Below, one piece after another: positions 10,800-23,802 of a DNA stretch of 64,000 nucleotides. The DNA lies in the NCBI RefSeq assembly GCF_020740795.1, contig NC_067295.1, positions 5,394,501 to 5,458,500 of the forward strand, written 5' to 3'. Each line of letters opens with the position of its first letter. Position 1 is the stretch's first letter. A program made the translations under genes and the position numbers. The stretch is from Apus apus. Lineage: Eukaryota; Chordata; Aves; Apodiformes; Apodidae. Under the pieces are notes generated by a model. The model searched no databases and had not been told where the DNA came from. It was given only the letters and a program-made list of their open reading frames with translations.

Positions 10800-11075
10800 T
10801 CATCTAATTGGAGGTATCAGGGGTAAAAATGACTCAAACTTGTTCAGTAAGGCTCCTGCTGCGCGTTCTCTCATCTTTCCTGTACGTTGCCTATCAGACG
10901 AGTCCTTCTCAACAACAGAAAGGAGAAAAGGCATTTTATCAGCAGCCCGAGTTTAATTTCAGCTCATTAAAACAAGCAATTTGCTGCTTTATTTGCTTTG
11001 CAAAGTGTGAATAAAATGACAGCATTAAGGAGATGTAAGAGAGGAAAGAGGGGCTAATCTCCCTTTTTATTAGAT
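10800..11075. promoter_or_regulatory. candidate conserved noncoding element
   Basis: AT-rich block with homeodomain-like TAATT and TTAAAA cores, including 'tttaatttcagctcattaaaac' and 'gcaatttgctgctttatttgc'. It also keeps CpGs (gcgcg, gtacg, gacga, cccga) that methylated neutral DNA tends to lose. This style is common in vertebrate developmental enhancers. No transposon signature is seen. Without an alignment this is inference only. Confidence 0.3.
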
Positions 11076-12550
11076 TGCTGGGACATGACTGTGGAGTGGA
11101 GAAGTGGGTCTTGTTGCTTTGCATGGAAGGCATATTTGTTCCTCTTGGCTCCTGAAAGGCTCCATCCCAGCATCACACTGACAGGGGTGCGCACTGGGAG
11201 CAACTCATCTCCCTGTAGCAGCAGATAACAGATGTCCAGGAGGTTTCTCCTTCTTCCCTTTTCTGCCTTTCATCTCCCTTCTAATTTCCCTTTTCTGTTT
11301 CTTTTCTGCTTCTGAAATCCTCAGCTTGATTCTTGCAGGTTAGAAATAGAGCAGCTGGTCAGCCAAGGAGCCTTTGCTGTCCCTGACCTCCTGCAGCTGG
11401 GATGTGGCTCTGGAGAGAAGCAGAGAGACCCCTCTGCCTATTCCCCACAGACTGGATAAAAAATCAGTAAGAAAAACTAGTGGTTTAACCCTCCTGCCTA
11501 TCTAAATTGTCTTTACTCAGCTGTCCTGGTTTTATTCTCCTGGTAACCCAATTCCACATCACTTTTTCCAGTCCCCTGACCCTTTATGGAGCTGCTTGGG
11601 AAAACCTGGGAACAAACCACCTACAACTCTATTGTGAAGAACACCCAGGAAAGTGGAGATTTGAGGTTCTCCTTCACTGATTGACAAAGAAGCAAAAAAA
11701 AAAGGTGAATGAAGGTAGGTGGTACGGAATAGCAATAGTTTTAAATGATTACTTTTATGTAAACCAGAGATACTTCGAACTTTTGCACCATGTGGACGAT
11801 GACAACAGGCCCCATCCATGGGGAGGCCATGGTACTGACCCAGAGCCTTGCAGGAACTATCATTGCTGAACAAAATTACCAGTGCATTGCAAGCTCTGCT
11901 GTATTTCCCTTTCCTTCTGCTTTCAGAAAGCAGCATAGCTTGTCCAGCTGAAAAGATGTCAAGATTTTGTGGCTTACAGAGTGCATCAAAGGGGCAATGA
12001 CAACTTCCTCACTCTTTGCTGCTCCTACACGTTGACTCTGATCTCCAGTATCCCTGCTGGAGCTTGGATTGATGCTTCATCCTGCTGCTCCTCAGCCCTG
12101 ACCCATGATGCTCCCCCTCCTACCTGTCCCTGTTTCTCCAGCCCTGGTCCCCATCAACAACCCAGCAGCAAAAAGAGGGACCACTGGGATTTTCTGATGT
12201 CCACAAGACTGCAGCTGGTACTGGGTGGGCAGCAGCAACCTCAGCCTGGCTGAAAACCCACAGCAAGGGTAGGGGAAAAGGAAAAGGCAAAGCTGGGCTC
12301 CAAAAACCAGTGCAGACAGCCTGGCAGGTTTTTCCTTCCATCTCCCAACTCATGGCATCTCAGTAAATTAAACAACAGCTGCAAGGAAGCAAACAAAGCA
12401 GCCGTGGGGGCTGGGGAGGGAGAGGGAGCTGGGCAGCACATGTAATAATACACTGTCCTGGCACTCCATTCCTAATGTTGTTATTCTGCTGACTGAGTTA
12501 TTTCCAACTGTGCATTAGATTTACAGGGCGAAGGCAAAGAGCCAGATTAA

Positions 12551-12590
12551 CATGCGCGTGTGTGAGTGTGTGTACGTGCACACACACCCC
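12551..12590. repeat. TG/CA dinucleotide patch
   Basis: Purine-pyrimidine alternation (gcgcgtgtgtgagtgtgtgt then acgtgcacacacac) forms an imperfect palindrome. Such tracts can adopt left-handed DNA and vary in length. Confidence 0.75.
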
Positions 12591-15337
12591 AGTGCTCCTC
12601 TCCTTGGCATTTCTGCAGCTCCATACATTCATTTTCCCTAGCTGCTCCACCTCCAGCTGGCTGTGTTTCAGCTTCTCCCAGACCCTCTTCCCCAGCTGCT
12701 CAGGGGGTTTCATCATTAAAAAGAAGGAGCCCCACTACAAGAGAGCCATAGTGAAATGGGAGCACTGCATTACAAACAAGAACTGTTGAATCACCCAGAA
12801 GAGTGGGGAGAGAAAATCTGGCCAACAGGCAACAAATGTTAAAATGAGCCTTGGCTTTTCATTATGCATAAAATAATCCAACAAGGGAGCTCCAAACTGG
12901 GAGAGAAGACATTTTTTTAGTGGTGAAGTTTCCCCTAAATGGCTTGATGTCCACCCTGTATATGTCAGGTGGGGAAAGAGGCTTCCAGGCAGGTTCTTTC
13001 TACTCATTCATATTCCTGGTGTTTGCTACGTGCCTCGTGTTGGGTGATGTTGGTCAGAATCACAGCCACGCTGAATAATGAAGACACCCAGGCCTATGAA
13101 ATTCAAGTTCATTTTATATCCAGAGGTCCCAGTACTAATATTGCCTCCACAGACAGGGTTCAGGCAGCATTTTGTTCATCCCAACCTTATTCCCAAATGC
13201 TTCACAGTGTTAGATAATAGAGTTCTCCAGTCAATTCTGCTCGCCCTCCTGGTATTATTTATTATTTAAGAAAAATAAGCAAGGGAGAAGAGATGTATTT
13301 TCTACTGAGATTTGAAGAGAGATGAAGAAAGAACGAAGCACAGAAGTTAAGGGGGGCTGAGAGAGAAGTGCCCAGCATTGCATACAGAATAGCTTTTACT
13401 GAGACCTAGGGAGGTCACAGACAAGATGACAAATAGCCAGGTGGGGGAATGGGGAAGAGATCACTTTTCTGGGCTAGACTGGGAAAAACAAGCAGATATT
13501 ACAGGCTTGGTCTCTGTGCAGGGGTGTGACTATTACCAGTGTATCGACACTGATGGGTGCTCTATGGTGCTTGGGCCAATGCTTCTCTCCTTGGGTTATT
13601 CCTACCGAGGGGAATACAAGTCAACAGAGATATGACAGTGATGGCTCTTTTGTGTGCACAGACTCTCTGTGGCTCCGAAGCATTTTGCAGTCTCTTTGCA
13701 GGAGGTGTGGGACACTTTCTGCAGACAAGGGGCCAAATCAAAGTCAGTCTGAGGAGTCTGAAATGCACCTGGTTCTCAAGGCCCTGAAGACAATAATGAC
13801 CCTGATCAGCCTCAGCTGGGGCCTCCACCTACATTCTCTAACCACAGGCCCAGGTGGTCTATATAAGCTCACCCGTGGAGCTCTACTCTCCTTCTGAGCT
13901 CTGCTGCTGCTGGTGTGCTTCTCTTCAGTCCTGTCTCCAGGATGGATCTCAGGCCTGTGTGGTAGGTGGCTTATCTCCTGAACTGATCTAGATATGCATT
14001 GTAATGTGACCAGTGCTGCCCCTGGCCCTGTCTCCTTTTTGCTCCTTTCTGGAGTCCTTAGATGGACCCTGGATATGGTCCATCTCTTGTCTTCCATGGG
14101 ATTGTCAGTGGACCCTGTTTCCAGCACCTTGCATGCTGTGTTCCTGTTCTGGGAGACACCACCTGGGCGGGGAAGGGATCCCCTGTGCTGGGGTCACCCC
14201 TGGCTTCTGCCTTGCCTTGCCTTCCCTTTGGACAGGCAGCCCTTGCTGCTGCCAGACATGGGTTTCTGTAGGACCCAACTTATTCTGTAGCTAATCAAAT
14301 GGGGAATTCTCCAGTAAAATGGTTTTCTGGTGGAAAATGCACTTTTTGCAAAGTTAAATCTTTGGCTGAACAGCTATGATCTTTCTTGGAAGTTGAGATA
14401 CCTGACTTCAGCCCAATTTGGCTGTAACCTGTGGGTGCTGTAGTTCAAAGATGTTGTGCCTCCATCACCCAGGCTGAGGCCAGCGTTGCCATCTGGGAAT
14501 GGCCAAAACAAACCTGTTTGCACAACCACTTTTAAGAACTGTTTTGTTCTGGGTTAAAGTGGCAGTATTTTCAAGACAGGTTGGCTCTTGGGATTTCAGG
14601 AAATACATAATCTGCTTTTCATTCCGTTGTGATCTGAAGTCATTTACATCCATCTCATGCTGCTTAGCTTTCAGGTTCTATCGAGATGACAACCCTGTCG
14701 CACACTGCTATGGGCCACTGAGCAAAGTTCTCTGCTGAGTTTAAGTAAATGCATAAATGATCTTCCTGGTGAGCAACCTCTTAAGCCCAGCTGGGTTACC
14801 TGTGCATTAAACCAGCCTTCTGAAATACCAGCAAGGGCAGATTCAAAATGTCAACCCTCAAAGAGCCAAGGAGAGCAATTAGAGGGCCAGAGACAGAAGA
14901 AGGTGAAGAGGAAAAAGATTTTAGGGGATGCAGAGAACTAAGAGCTCTTTTCAGGTAGAACAGTAGTAATAAGAAAAGTGTGTTTCCATGAGAGAAAGCT
15001 TCTGTACTATTTACCTGATGAAGTTCTTTCTTAGAAATAATCAGCTTGAATCACAGCTCCATTATGGGATGGTTATGCTGATGTTAGGCTGGGGGCAAGA
15101 AAGAGTTCTGGTGTGGAATCAGGACTCCCATTTTCCCTCTCAGAAATAGTGCTGAGGATCAAAGCATATTTTTCCAGCACTGATACCATGAAGGGAGCCA
15201 GGCCTATGCTGGGAAGCCCAGCTGCTGGTGTTCCTCAGTGCTGGCAGTCTGAGCTGTGCCTTGTCTCTCCTGCATTGTCATCCTCACGTGGATCTTTGCT
15301 GCTATTTGGAAGAGGGTTTTATTGCTTTCATTGATTT

Positions 15338-15363
15338 TTTTTTTAATTATTATTATTATTTTT
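15338..15363. repeat. T-run and (ATT)n microsatellite
   Basis: A run of nine T followed by aattattattattattttt. Simple-sequence tract with no evidence of function. Confidence 0.8.
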
Positions 15364-18300
15364 GCAGGAGGCCCTTTGCATCCTGGACAGGAGAATCCAC
15401 TTTTATACTGTGTGAAATCTGGTGGTGGATCCATGATGTAGTTTTGCTAGAAATTACTTTCAGAGGTGCCAGTGTTTTGTTTGCTCTGATTTTTTGTAAG
15501 ATCATATTTTCAAAAGAGCTCTTCCTTCTCTGTCCCACTCATCCCCTGTGAAGGGGCCTCGAGCCATAAACTGTGGGTCTCTGGCCAGTGCTTGGGTCAG
15601 TGGCAGTTTCTAGGTGAACAGTACTGCTGGGTATTGGCAGATGGAGAAGATAATATACAACACATTTAGGACTTTGTGGTAATGGTCTGCTCTGATCTCC
15701 AGGTCAGCAAAAAGGAATTCACCATTTCATTGGCTGGGCTGTAGGTGCACACTTCTGCTAACCTCTTACCAGCTTGTTCAACTTTGAAGTTTGTCCTGCT
15801 TTCTATGGTTGGGGAAGTCTTCCAAGTGTCTATTCCAACCTAAATTATTTTGTAGTTTTAATTATCTGTCTCTTGTCCTCTGGAGCTGAGGAGCCCAGCT
15901 TAAGTCTGAACCATCTGGTGTCCACTTTTTGAAGGGGGTTTCTGCCCAGTTATAGCAATATCTGGCAAGGCCCAGTGCCCTATAGGCCTAATTTTAGCTC
16001 AGCGCTGCAGGCTGGCTTCCTGTTATGGGCCAGGAGAAGGTTAATGATCATCTGGGCAGCTCTCCAAAACCAATCTAATGTTTATTCAGGATAACAGCAT
16101 TGCAGAGGAAGCCAAGCATGACCACCTTCCACACACAGCTTACCCAGCATGGCTTGCTCCTCCACATGTCTCTGCTGGAGGAGCTCAAGATTGTCAGCTC
16201 TTGGAGGAGGGACCCTCTTCTCCTTCCCTAGGTCGAGACAGGTCCTCTACAACACTTCCAACCCTATGTCTTGAACTTTTAACCCAAACAGATACTGCGT
16301 TTCTAGGGAAAATAACAGATTGTGGGTGTGTTGTTACAGCAGCTGAAATATGCACTTGCCCTTCCTGCTAAAATTTTATAGGACACTCCTCATGGGTCAA
16401 ATGCCTGTGCCACAAATATTCATGCCACAAGGACCTCAGTTTATTGGCCCCCATGAAAGGAGAGTGTTCAGCCCCACTGCACCCACCAGGTCCCTGCAGT
16501 GCTAGGAGGAGCTGGAGCTGAGGCATGTGGGACAGTGGTCCCAGTCTGGTGGTGAGAGGATGAAGGGTTGGTGCAGATTAGCACACCACATTGTGGAGGG
16601 GTGTGAGATAGCAGTGACTGTACCCTCTGGCAGAGGGCAGAGCCCATAAGATGGGTGAGGTTGATTATTCACCTCAGCTTAATTTCAGCCATGAACATAC
16701 CACCTTTTCCTCCCTCCAGCACAGCCCCTGCAGTTCCTCGGCCATGACTTTGACCCAACGTGAATGGACAGGCACTGGACTCATCCCAAGGATACCCACA
16801 ACTGGAAGAAGGTGAGTATACTGCTTGCTTGGGCCTCCCCTCAGAGGTCCATAAAGGGTTTGGTTACAAGACATGAAGTCTGAAGGAATGACTCTCCTCC
16901 AGCAACGAATGCTCGCAGACATACACAACCAGCAGCAGAGCTCTTGCTGCTTCCCTTGGGGTGTGGAAAAAAACTGGTATGGATAGCAAAAAATGTTTTC
17001 TCTGGGAGCCCTAAGATGTTGGTACTGGCTTCATCATCCACAGTCCCAAAATAGCTGATACCTCTTGCTTTCCCAGGCGTGTTCCCAGTCTTATCCTGAG
17101 AGCATCTATTTAGTAGCATCTCTGGGGAAGTGATTCCTCCTACCTACAATGGTTGGGGAGGTGGCTAGGCAGCCAGATGGCTGTGTTCATGTGGAGCTGA
17201 TATTAATGTCTCTTTTGATTGTGTTTACAACATTGTAATGTGGCTCCTAGATTCCTGAGCATGTATCATGTTTAAACAGAACCAAGATATGGCTCTGCCA
17301 TAGGCTTGGCTGGTTAGACTCTGTTCCAGTGACTCTCGCAAGGCCAGCTGGTTTCCCACTGAAGCATGTCCTGGGCACTTGTGGGAATAAGCAAAGCCCA
17401 TCTTAGCCCAGAGAGGGTACTCAGAGGTGTGAGGGACTGCTGGCTCTCCTCTATGCTGTCAGCAAGCCTAAAACCCAACAGAATGGCCTTCTACCCCAAA
17501 AAGTGTGGGTAGAAACAGAGAAGCTTGGAAAAATGGGTCATACACATGCCAGGCTCCATCCAAGAGAAACTGCTTTTGTCTGACATGTGGTTAATGGCAA
17601 ACTGCTGGGGGAAGGCAGCAGTGAGACCTACTGGTCCCTGTTGGAACACTAAAGGCCTTCCTCAGAATCATATCTGCTCCTCAGCAGGGTCTGTGGCCAC
17701 CCTCAGGGCTGCTGTATTTTCCTGCTCATCCAGCCCTCTCCAAAAGGTGTGGAGACTGGAAAGAAAAACTTTGAAGTCCCAGACAATAGAAGCAGGGAGA
17801 TATGCCAGGATTTGGATTGCCTGTCCTTTTCATAAACATTTCATGTGGAGGTTACCCAAGTTGAAAAAGCAAGTGAACCCAGAACACCAACCCTCTCTGG
17901 AGGAAAGGAGTTTATCGTTAATAATCTACTGCTAAAAGGGTAACATCTGTTTTGGACAAACTGTAATGAGATTTAAACCCCAGGTGGAGGGAGGACTTCA
18001 CAGTAATAAATGACTTTCTCTATGTCTAAATAGTTTTAATTTTTTTCCTGGCAGAAATAGCTGCTTTTCACCTCAGGCTTCTTTTTGCCAGCTCTTTTTG
18101 TTTAATGATTGCTATTAATTTCCAGGGTGGCAGATGGATTCTAGCCTGGTGTAGTCTGAAATGAGGAAAAATAGCCCATGAATATGTGAGCTTGCCAGGA
18201 ATGTGTGCATAGGTCACATGTGTGCTGGTGGGATGTTATGTGTGGGTGTTGGCTTTCCAGGGCAACTGGTGCTTCTCCACAGCTGCTCCCTACCCCTGGA

Positions 18301-19440
18301 ATATTTGAGTATTTTTTGTATCGTAAGGAGAATTAAGTTTCCTGGTCATTGCTGGTAGCTCTGCCTCTTTAGACCTTGATTCAGCAATGCTGCTGATTTC
18401 AGAAAGGCTTTGGTAGGAATTTGTACCTGAATTTGATTGCTTTGCTAAATCCAAGCTGAAGTGAGTTGGAGGGCAGCATGTGGTCCCCAGGACATGGGAA
18501 GGAGCTCCCTGCCCTGGCTGGGCAATGCCTGTGGCTGGGTCCTGCCAGGCAATGGATTCTTCCTTGGGCATGAAACAGTTTTAAGTGTTTTTCCTGGGGT
18601 GGTGTGATTATTTTTTTTATAGTGTGAGATGCTCTGAATAGGCAATCCTCCTGTGTTCTCTGGCTGTGGAGGCAAGTGGCTGCTGTTCAGCCCATGAGTC
18701 CCTGCCACAAGCTCCTAGTGCCCAAAGTGGGACTTTCTCTATCCTCTCTGCCACCACCTCCTCCTGAGGTAGAAGCCCACGGATCAGCTAATCCCAATTA
18801 GTGCTATGGTGTGCCAAGTCTTTCTTTCTCTTTCCCCTACTGTGGAGCATCTCTGGACTTGGCTGAGGATGAGGGTGTGCAGGAGGATATATGGTTGGTC
18901 AGGTGAGAAGCTGGGTCCAGGAACTGTGGCTGGTGCTTGACCCCACTACATGGCAGCAGCCTGTGGTCAACACAAGAGTGTGGTGGAGGGTGGGGGAAGA
19001 AGGGAGAGTTTTTGTAGCCTGGGACTGGGCGAGCCCTGGGAATGGAGAGAAGAGGGTAGAGATAGAAAGTGCATCATCTCAGGTGATGCAGATAATCTCC
19101 TTTAATCTCCTGCTCAAAATAACCCAAAGTCAAGTAAAGGAGGGATTATATGGCCTAAGCCACAGTTATTGCCAGGGTGTAACAGACTTAGGTTGCATCC
19201 AAAGGGCTGCTGAGGCAGAAGAGTTGCTGCAGCAAATATTGGCCTGCTGGAAATGCCCCCCTGGTGAGGGTGGCTGGGTGGACTAAGGACCCTTCTAGGG
19301 TGGCCCAAGGAGAGGGAGGATGCAGGGTGGGCAGCTGCTGGCAGGGTTGGGACTCTGCACTGGGATCTGGTCCCAGGGGAGAGACTGTCTTAGATGGCTA
19401 CTTGTCACCTTGGCATTACCTGGGGGTTTATTCTTAGTGC

Positions 19441-19575
19441 AGGATCCAAAGTGCTTTATAGCCAGTAATTATCCTAATGGGGCAACAGTGACCATCAAAC
19501 CCATTTTACAGATGAGAAACTGAGCTCCTGGGAAGGTAAAGGACACATCAGGTGCTGGGGCAGGGCTAGTGGTGG
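19441..19575 (+). repeat. MIR/CORE-SINE-like remnant
   Basis: 'caaagtgctttatagccagtaatt' is followed about 35 bp later by 'cccattttacagatgagaaactgagc', and then by a diverged 'ggtaaaggacacatcaggtgctgggg'. Order and spacing match the amniote MIR-like pattern of 'aagcgctttac ... ccattttacagatgaggaaactgaggc ... aaggtcacacag'. It is an ancient copy with approximate ends. Confidence 0.7.
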
Positions 19576-22349
19576 TCAGTCCCTGCCCTCCCAGATCCCT
19601 CCAATTTTAATGGGCCTTTTCTTACAACCCCTCGAATGTATGTTCAGGGCAGCCACGAGGCACTGGTAGGCTGAAGGCATCTGCTACCCTTTGCCAAAAA
19701 GCCATACCAAGGCTCAGCAGCTCTGCTGCTGCCAGAGAAAATGGAATTGCAGAGCCCTATTCATCAGCTGGTGGCGATGCCTACGAGATAGCAGCACAGA
19801 GACAGGATGAAGTGGGATTGCAACAGGGAGGGAGCAGAGCATGTTCAGTTTAATGAGCTTGTCCCTGCCTAAAGGAGAGAGAAAGCAAGAGGCTAACTCA
19901 GTTTAATAAACTCTAGCATGCAGATATAATCAGGTGGATCATTGTTCCCCTGCACAGGGATGAATATATTAAAAAATATGATTCAAACTTTTCCCCTTTG
20001 TTTTTCATCTGTATTATGTGCTACAGTGTGATAAAACATCCTGGGGGCAACTTGCAAGGCAATAAAAGAGATGGTGAAGGAAAGGAAAGCATTGATCTAT
20101 GTGAGTGAGCCCAAGCCATGTGGGGAAGGAGACTGCTGGCAAGCAGGGCTTGACATGAGGGGCTGCAGCTTTCTCAGCCCCACACCAAAACTCCAGGGAA
20201 AATGTGGTTATGGGGTCTGACCTGCCACCAGCTCCTTTTCAGGCCTCCAGCCCCCAGTCTTGGCAGTACAGTAAGGCTGTGATCTGAGATGAATAAAAGG
20301 AGTTTAAGTCCAGTGCTAAAAGCTGTCCCTGGTCAAAACTGAGACATCCATCTGACTACAGAAATGCCTGTACACAAGCATATCCCCATGCTCCTGCCTC
20401 AGGAGGGAAAGAGAGACTCTCAGTCCCTAACTTTCTGCAGGGACACCAACTAAGGTGATGTGCTGATGGTTTTTTGGGAATCCTTGCCTTCAAGGGAATA
20501 GTGCAACAGGCCAAAGCTTTCTCTGGACTCGCTTCCTTACCAGGAGTCATTTCATCCCTGCTTCTCCATTGCACCACGCAGCAGGAGCAGGGTCCTGGCT
20601 GCTGCTTATTAATTTGGAGACACTAAATGGTTCTGGTTGCAAAGTGTTGCATGCACAGCAGCAAGGCAAGGGTTGTGTTACAGGAGGGAGCAGGGCTCTG
20701 CTCTCGGGCTGAATGCCACACCTCTGTGCCTCTGCCTTTCCCTGGGCACAGCTGGCATTGCAATAAGGCACAGGAAGATCTTGATCGAGCAAAGCAATGC
20801 CCAGAATGGGTCTACAAGCAGGATTGTATCGTCTTGTGGCTCTGGAAGCAAGTCTCTTGCTATGTGGGTGTGAATAAAGCCAGTTTAGGCAAAACAGTCT
20901 TTTGTACTAAATCCTGGACAGACCACCTGGAGCTGTGGTCAAGGACAGACCTTTGGGGCTTCCAAGATGCCTCCATGGAATTGACCTCCTTTTGCCCTTC
21001 CCAGGCTCACAGTCCTTGACTCAGGCACAGTTTTAATAACCTCCAGCCCTCACTTTGCTCTTTTCTTCTGGCGCCTCAGGCTGTGTGCCACCCTGAGGCA
21101 CAAGGAATCAGCTCTCCAAGGCTGGGACAAGGCACCTAGCTGGATTTTAATTGCTCTCCTTAATATTAAAGCCAGAGCAGTGCAGCTGCATTGGTGTATG
21201 CTGAGACAGCTTTCAGGAGGAGAGGCAGCCTCCCTGGCAGGTCATGGATAGATAAAAGGCAGTGCAGAGGGGGTGGCAGGTCCCCCTGCCATGGAGCAAG
21301 GCTGTGCCCAATAGGTTTGCAGCCTGGCCCTAGGAAATAGGCTGGATTTGTGGTGAGAACCCAGGAATTTCTCAGTATGGTCCCCACCTTCATTTGGGAG
21401 GGACTACCTCTGCCAGTGACTGAGAGGTGATGGTAGTGTTTGGAGGAGAGAGAAATGGCATGTCCTTCCTTTGGAAAGATTGCTCTAAATTGTGTCATGG
21501 ACCCATTCACTTAAGTCACTTATGGCCATTTGGTGTTCAATATCCCAGACTTTGGCTTCTAACATTCCCCCCCTGCTACTGCTTCATTACTTTATCCATT
21601 ACTGTTCATAAACACCAATAAATAATCCTATTTTCATTCCTACCATTGTTTAAATAGTCATTAATTGTGGTTTATAGGCTGTCTTTATGTATTTGTGTAC
21701 GGTAGCTTCTTCATGATTCCTTGATTAACTGTGATTGATTGCCTATTTCAAAATCAATTAAAAGTTTCACCACTAAAAGGTAGAGTCTTTAGCAGTAATG
21801 CTCTGAGACATTGCCATTTATAATGGAGCTGTTATAGTGCTGAGATCCATTAGTGTGGCATGCTAGGATCTTTATTTTCCAGATCTTCAGAAATAAATAC
21901 ACAGGTGTGGGTGTGCACGTGTCTGTGCCTTTCTTGTGTGAGTGATGTGATTGGAAGATGTTGTATGTCATGGGAAAGAGTGTCAGCTTCTCACAAGGCT
22001 GCTGGACCCCACTGGATGGGCTGGCTTTTGTGGATGGCCAGGTATCACCCACTCCTTTCCTCAAGACACTAATGCAAGGGCTGAGTCCCAGGACCCCATA
22101 ATTTCCTTGCTGGCATGATAGTGCCATGTGTTAGTTTTCTGTTTGTAAAGGGGTGCTAATCCCCTCAGCTGAATGGGGCCACAAAGAGGGTGGTGTGTCT
22201 TTCTGCATTGCTGTTTTAGTGAATGTATCAGTGTCTTGGTGGGATAGAAGTGGGGGATACCTGGGAGGATAGAGGTGATTGTGAAGGCAAATGTTTGTGG
22301 TGGTGCTGATTCAATGCTGATGGGATGGAGGAGGAGGATTTACTTGAGA
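19576..22349. other. noncoding, unique DNA
   Basis: No supported coding region. It contains two AT-rich unique-looking blocks, about 19,850-20,075 and 21,600-21,830, with TTAATTG/ATCAATTA and TTTAATGA motifs that resemble enhancer cores. The second block is raised as a finding. The rest is ordinary mixed-composition DNA. Confidence 0.45.
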
Positions 22350-22534
22350 GTGTCCAGTGGAGGACTATGAGATGATTAAGGAACTGAACACCTGTCTTAG
22401 GAGGAAAGGTTGTGGAGTCTCCTCCTCTAAAGAGTTTCAAGACCTCCCTTAGATTCTGTGGTGGTCCTGCTCTGGCAGGTGGGTTGGGCTTGATCTCCAG
22501 AGGTCCCTTTCCTACCTTTCCCACCATTCTGTGA
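22350..22534 (+). mobile_element. CR1 LINE 3'-end fragment with internal deletion
   Basis: The piece reads like CR1: 'gatgattaaggaactgaacacctgtcttaggaggaaagg' (the 'ctggagcacctctcttatgaggaaagg' block), then a jump to 'ttgtggagtctcctcctctaaagag', 'ttgggcttgatctccagaggtcc' and 'attctgtgag'. The usual stretch of about 200 bp between the two blocks is absent, so the copy carries an internal deletion. Confidence 0.85.
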
Positions 22535-23094
22535 GGAGGGATGGTCACCAACAGGGCACCAGGACATGTGCTGGAACACAAATCTCTCTGCCCTGTATTA
22601 TGCCTGTATTATGTTAGTCCTCAGCTTCTCATATTGCTGTTGGGTTGGGAAAAATGTGTTTCCCACACTGGAGCAGGAGGACGTGGGGCTAACACTGCTC
22701 TCTTAGTGCTCCCTGCTGTTCCCCCGAAGTCTGAAGCCAGTATGCCTCTGTGCACACCACGGCACCTCTGCCTAACCAGTTTCTCCTGGCCCATGCAGTG
22801 AATTAGGGGTGAGGATGCCCCATAAGACACTTTGTGCTCTGAAGAGGAGCAAAATCCCCAAGGAGCCAGCAGGAAACCAAGCCCTTGTAGTCGATCCCCT
22901 ACTTATCCCCTCATCCTTCTGGATGTCTGCCTGCTGCCACGAGCAGGGCCCTCCCAGCCATCTGCCTCGGGCAGAGGGTTCCTGTGCATTAATCTGCTCA
23001 GAGATGTCTGTCACCCATCCCTTCTCCAGCCACACACTGAGAAAAATGCCCCAGTCCCCCAGTGCAGCAGCTGGGAGCGCCCGTTAGGGGAACT

Positions 23095-23485
23095 CACTGG
23101 TCTTGTTAAATGATGGGGGAACTGGTTTTGTATAAGCCCTGGCACGGGATCGCTCTGTCGTGTTAACTCGTTCGCTTGCATTGATGTTAATGAAATAAAG
23201 AAATATGACGGTTCCAGACTTTTAAACTTCTTATAGCTTGATTTGCATAATGGCCACTGCTACCCTGAACAGGAGCTGATTTGTCGAAAAATATTGTTCC
23301 AGTCTTCTATCATTCAGCTCAATGGAAGGCACAGCTTGGCCCACAGAGGCTGTTTTTTTTGCTGATGGAGTGGAGTTTGCCTCGCGCCGAACGTAAAAAG
23401 CTGAAATTAGGACGCAATCCAATATTGTAAAAAAGAAATTGGTTAAAAGTTATAGATCAATAACTGTTAACGTGACTCTATTTTT
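23095..23485. promoter_or_regulatory. candidate enhancer with octamer and CpG retention
   Basis: About 390 bp of AT-rich DNA that nonetheless carries roughly 13 CpGs by my reading, among them ctcgttcgc, ctcgcgccgaacg and ggacgc; neighbouring DNA has few. It includes a perfect POU octamer ATTTGCAT at 23241-23248, several TTAAC/TTAAAC cores and atgttaatgaaataaag. It has no open frame or transposon signature. CpG retention in an AT-rich setting suggests an unmethylated, constrained regulatory element. A noncoding ELFN1 exon or promoter is the main alternative. Function is inferred. Confidence 0.4.
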
Positions 23486-23802
23486 CAGACAGACCATGGT
23501 TGCTGCTGCTGGTGACGTGGAGGCAGGCTCCTTCCTGCTGGCTGAAGCAACTCTGTGGTTCCTCCTCCTCGGAGCCTGCGGTTGCCAGTCAAGGCTCAAC
23601 TGTCCTGAACAGCCCTGTGGGTTTACTACACTGCGTGGAGTTTCTTGTGGATGTTTGTCCCCCTCCTCCCTGGACTATGAAAGTTGGATGGACTCCACCC
23701 AGCACCCACAGCCCATTGTTGGGCCCATTTCCACCTTCCTGCACAACCCTGGGTAGTGGGCTGTAAGCCTGGGAGTGATGCTGCTGCTCACCCCTCAGTG
23801 GC

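Larger units (their letters stand above)
11076..19440. other. long noncoding stretch, probable intron
   Basis: I find no coding exon I would defend. Visible items: an A-run at about 11694-11704; a TG/CA-rich patch at about 12551-12590 (alternating gtgtgtg, then a cacacac run); a (TTA)n-like tract at about 15338-15363; and an AT-rich, unique-looking block at about 17990-18190. The remainder is mixed-composition unique DNA with many short overlapping open frames and no domain homology visible. Confidence 0.5.
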
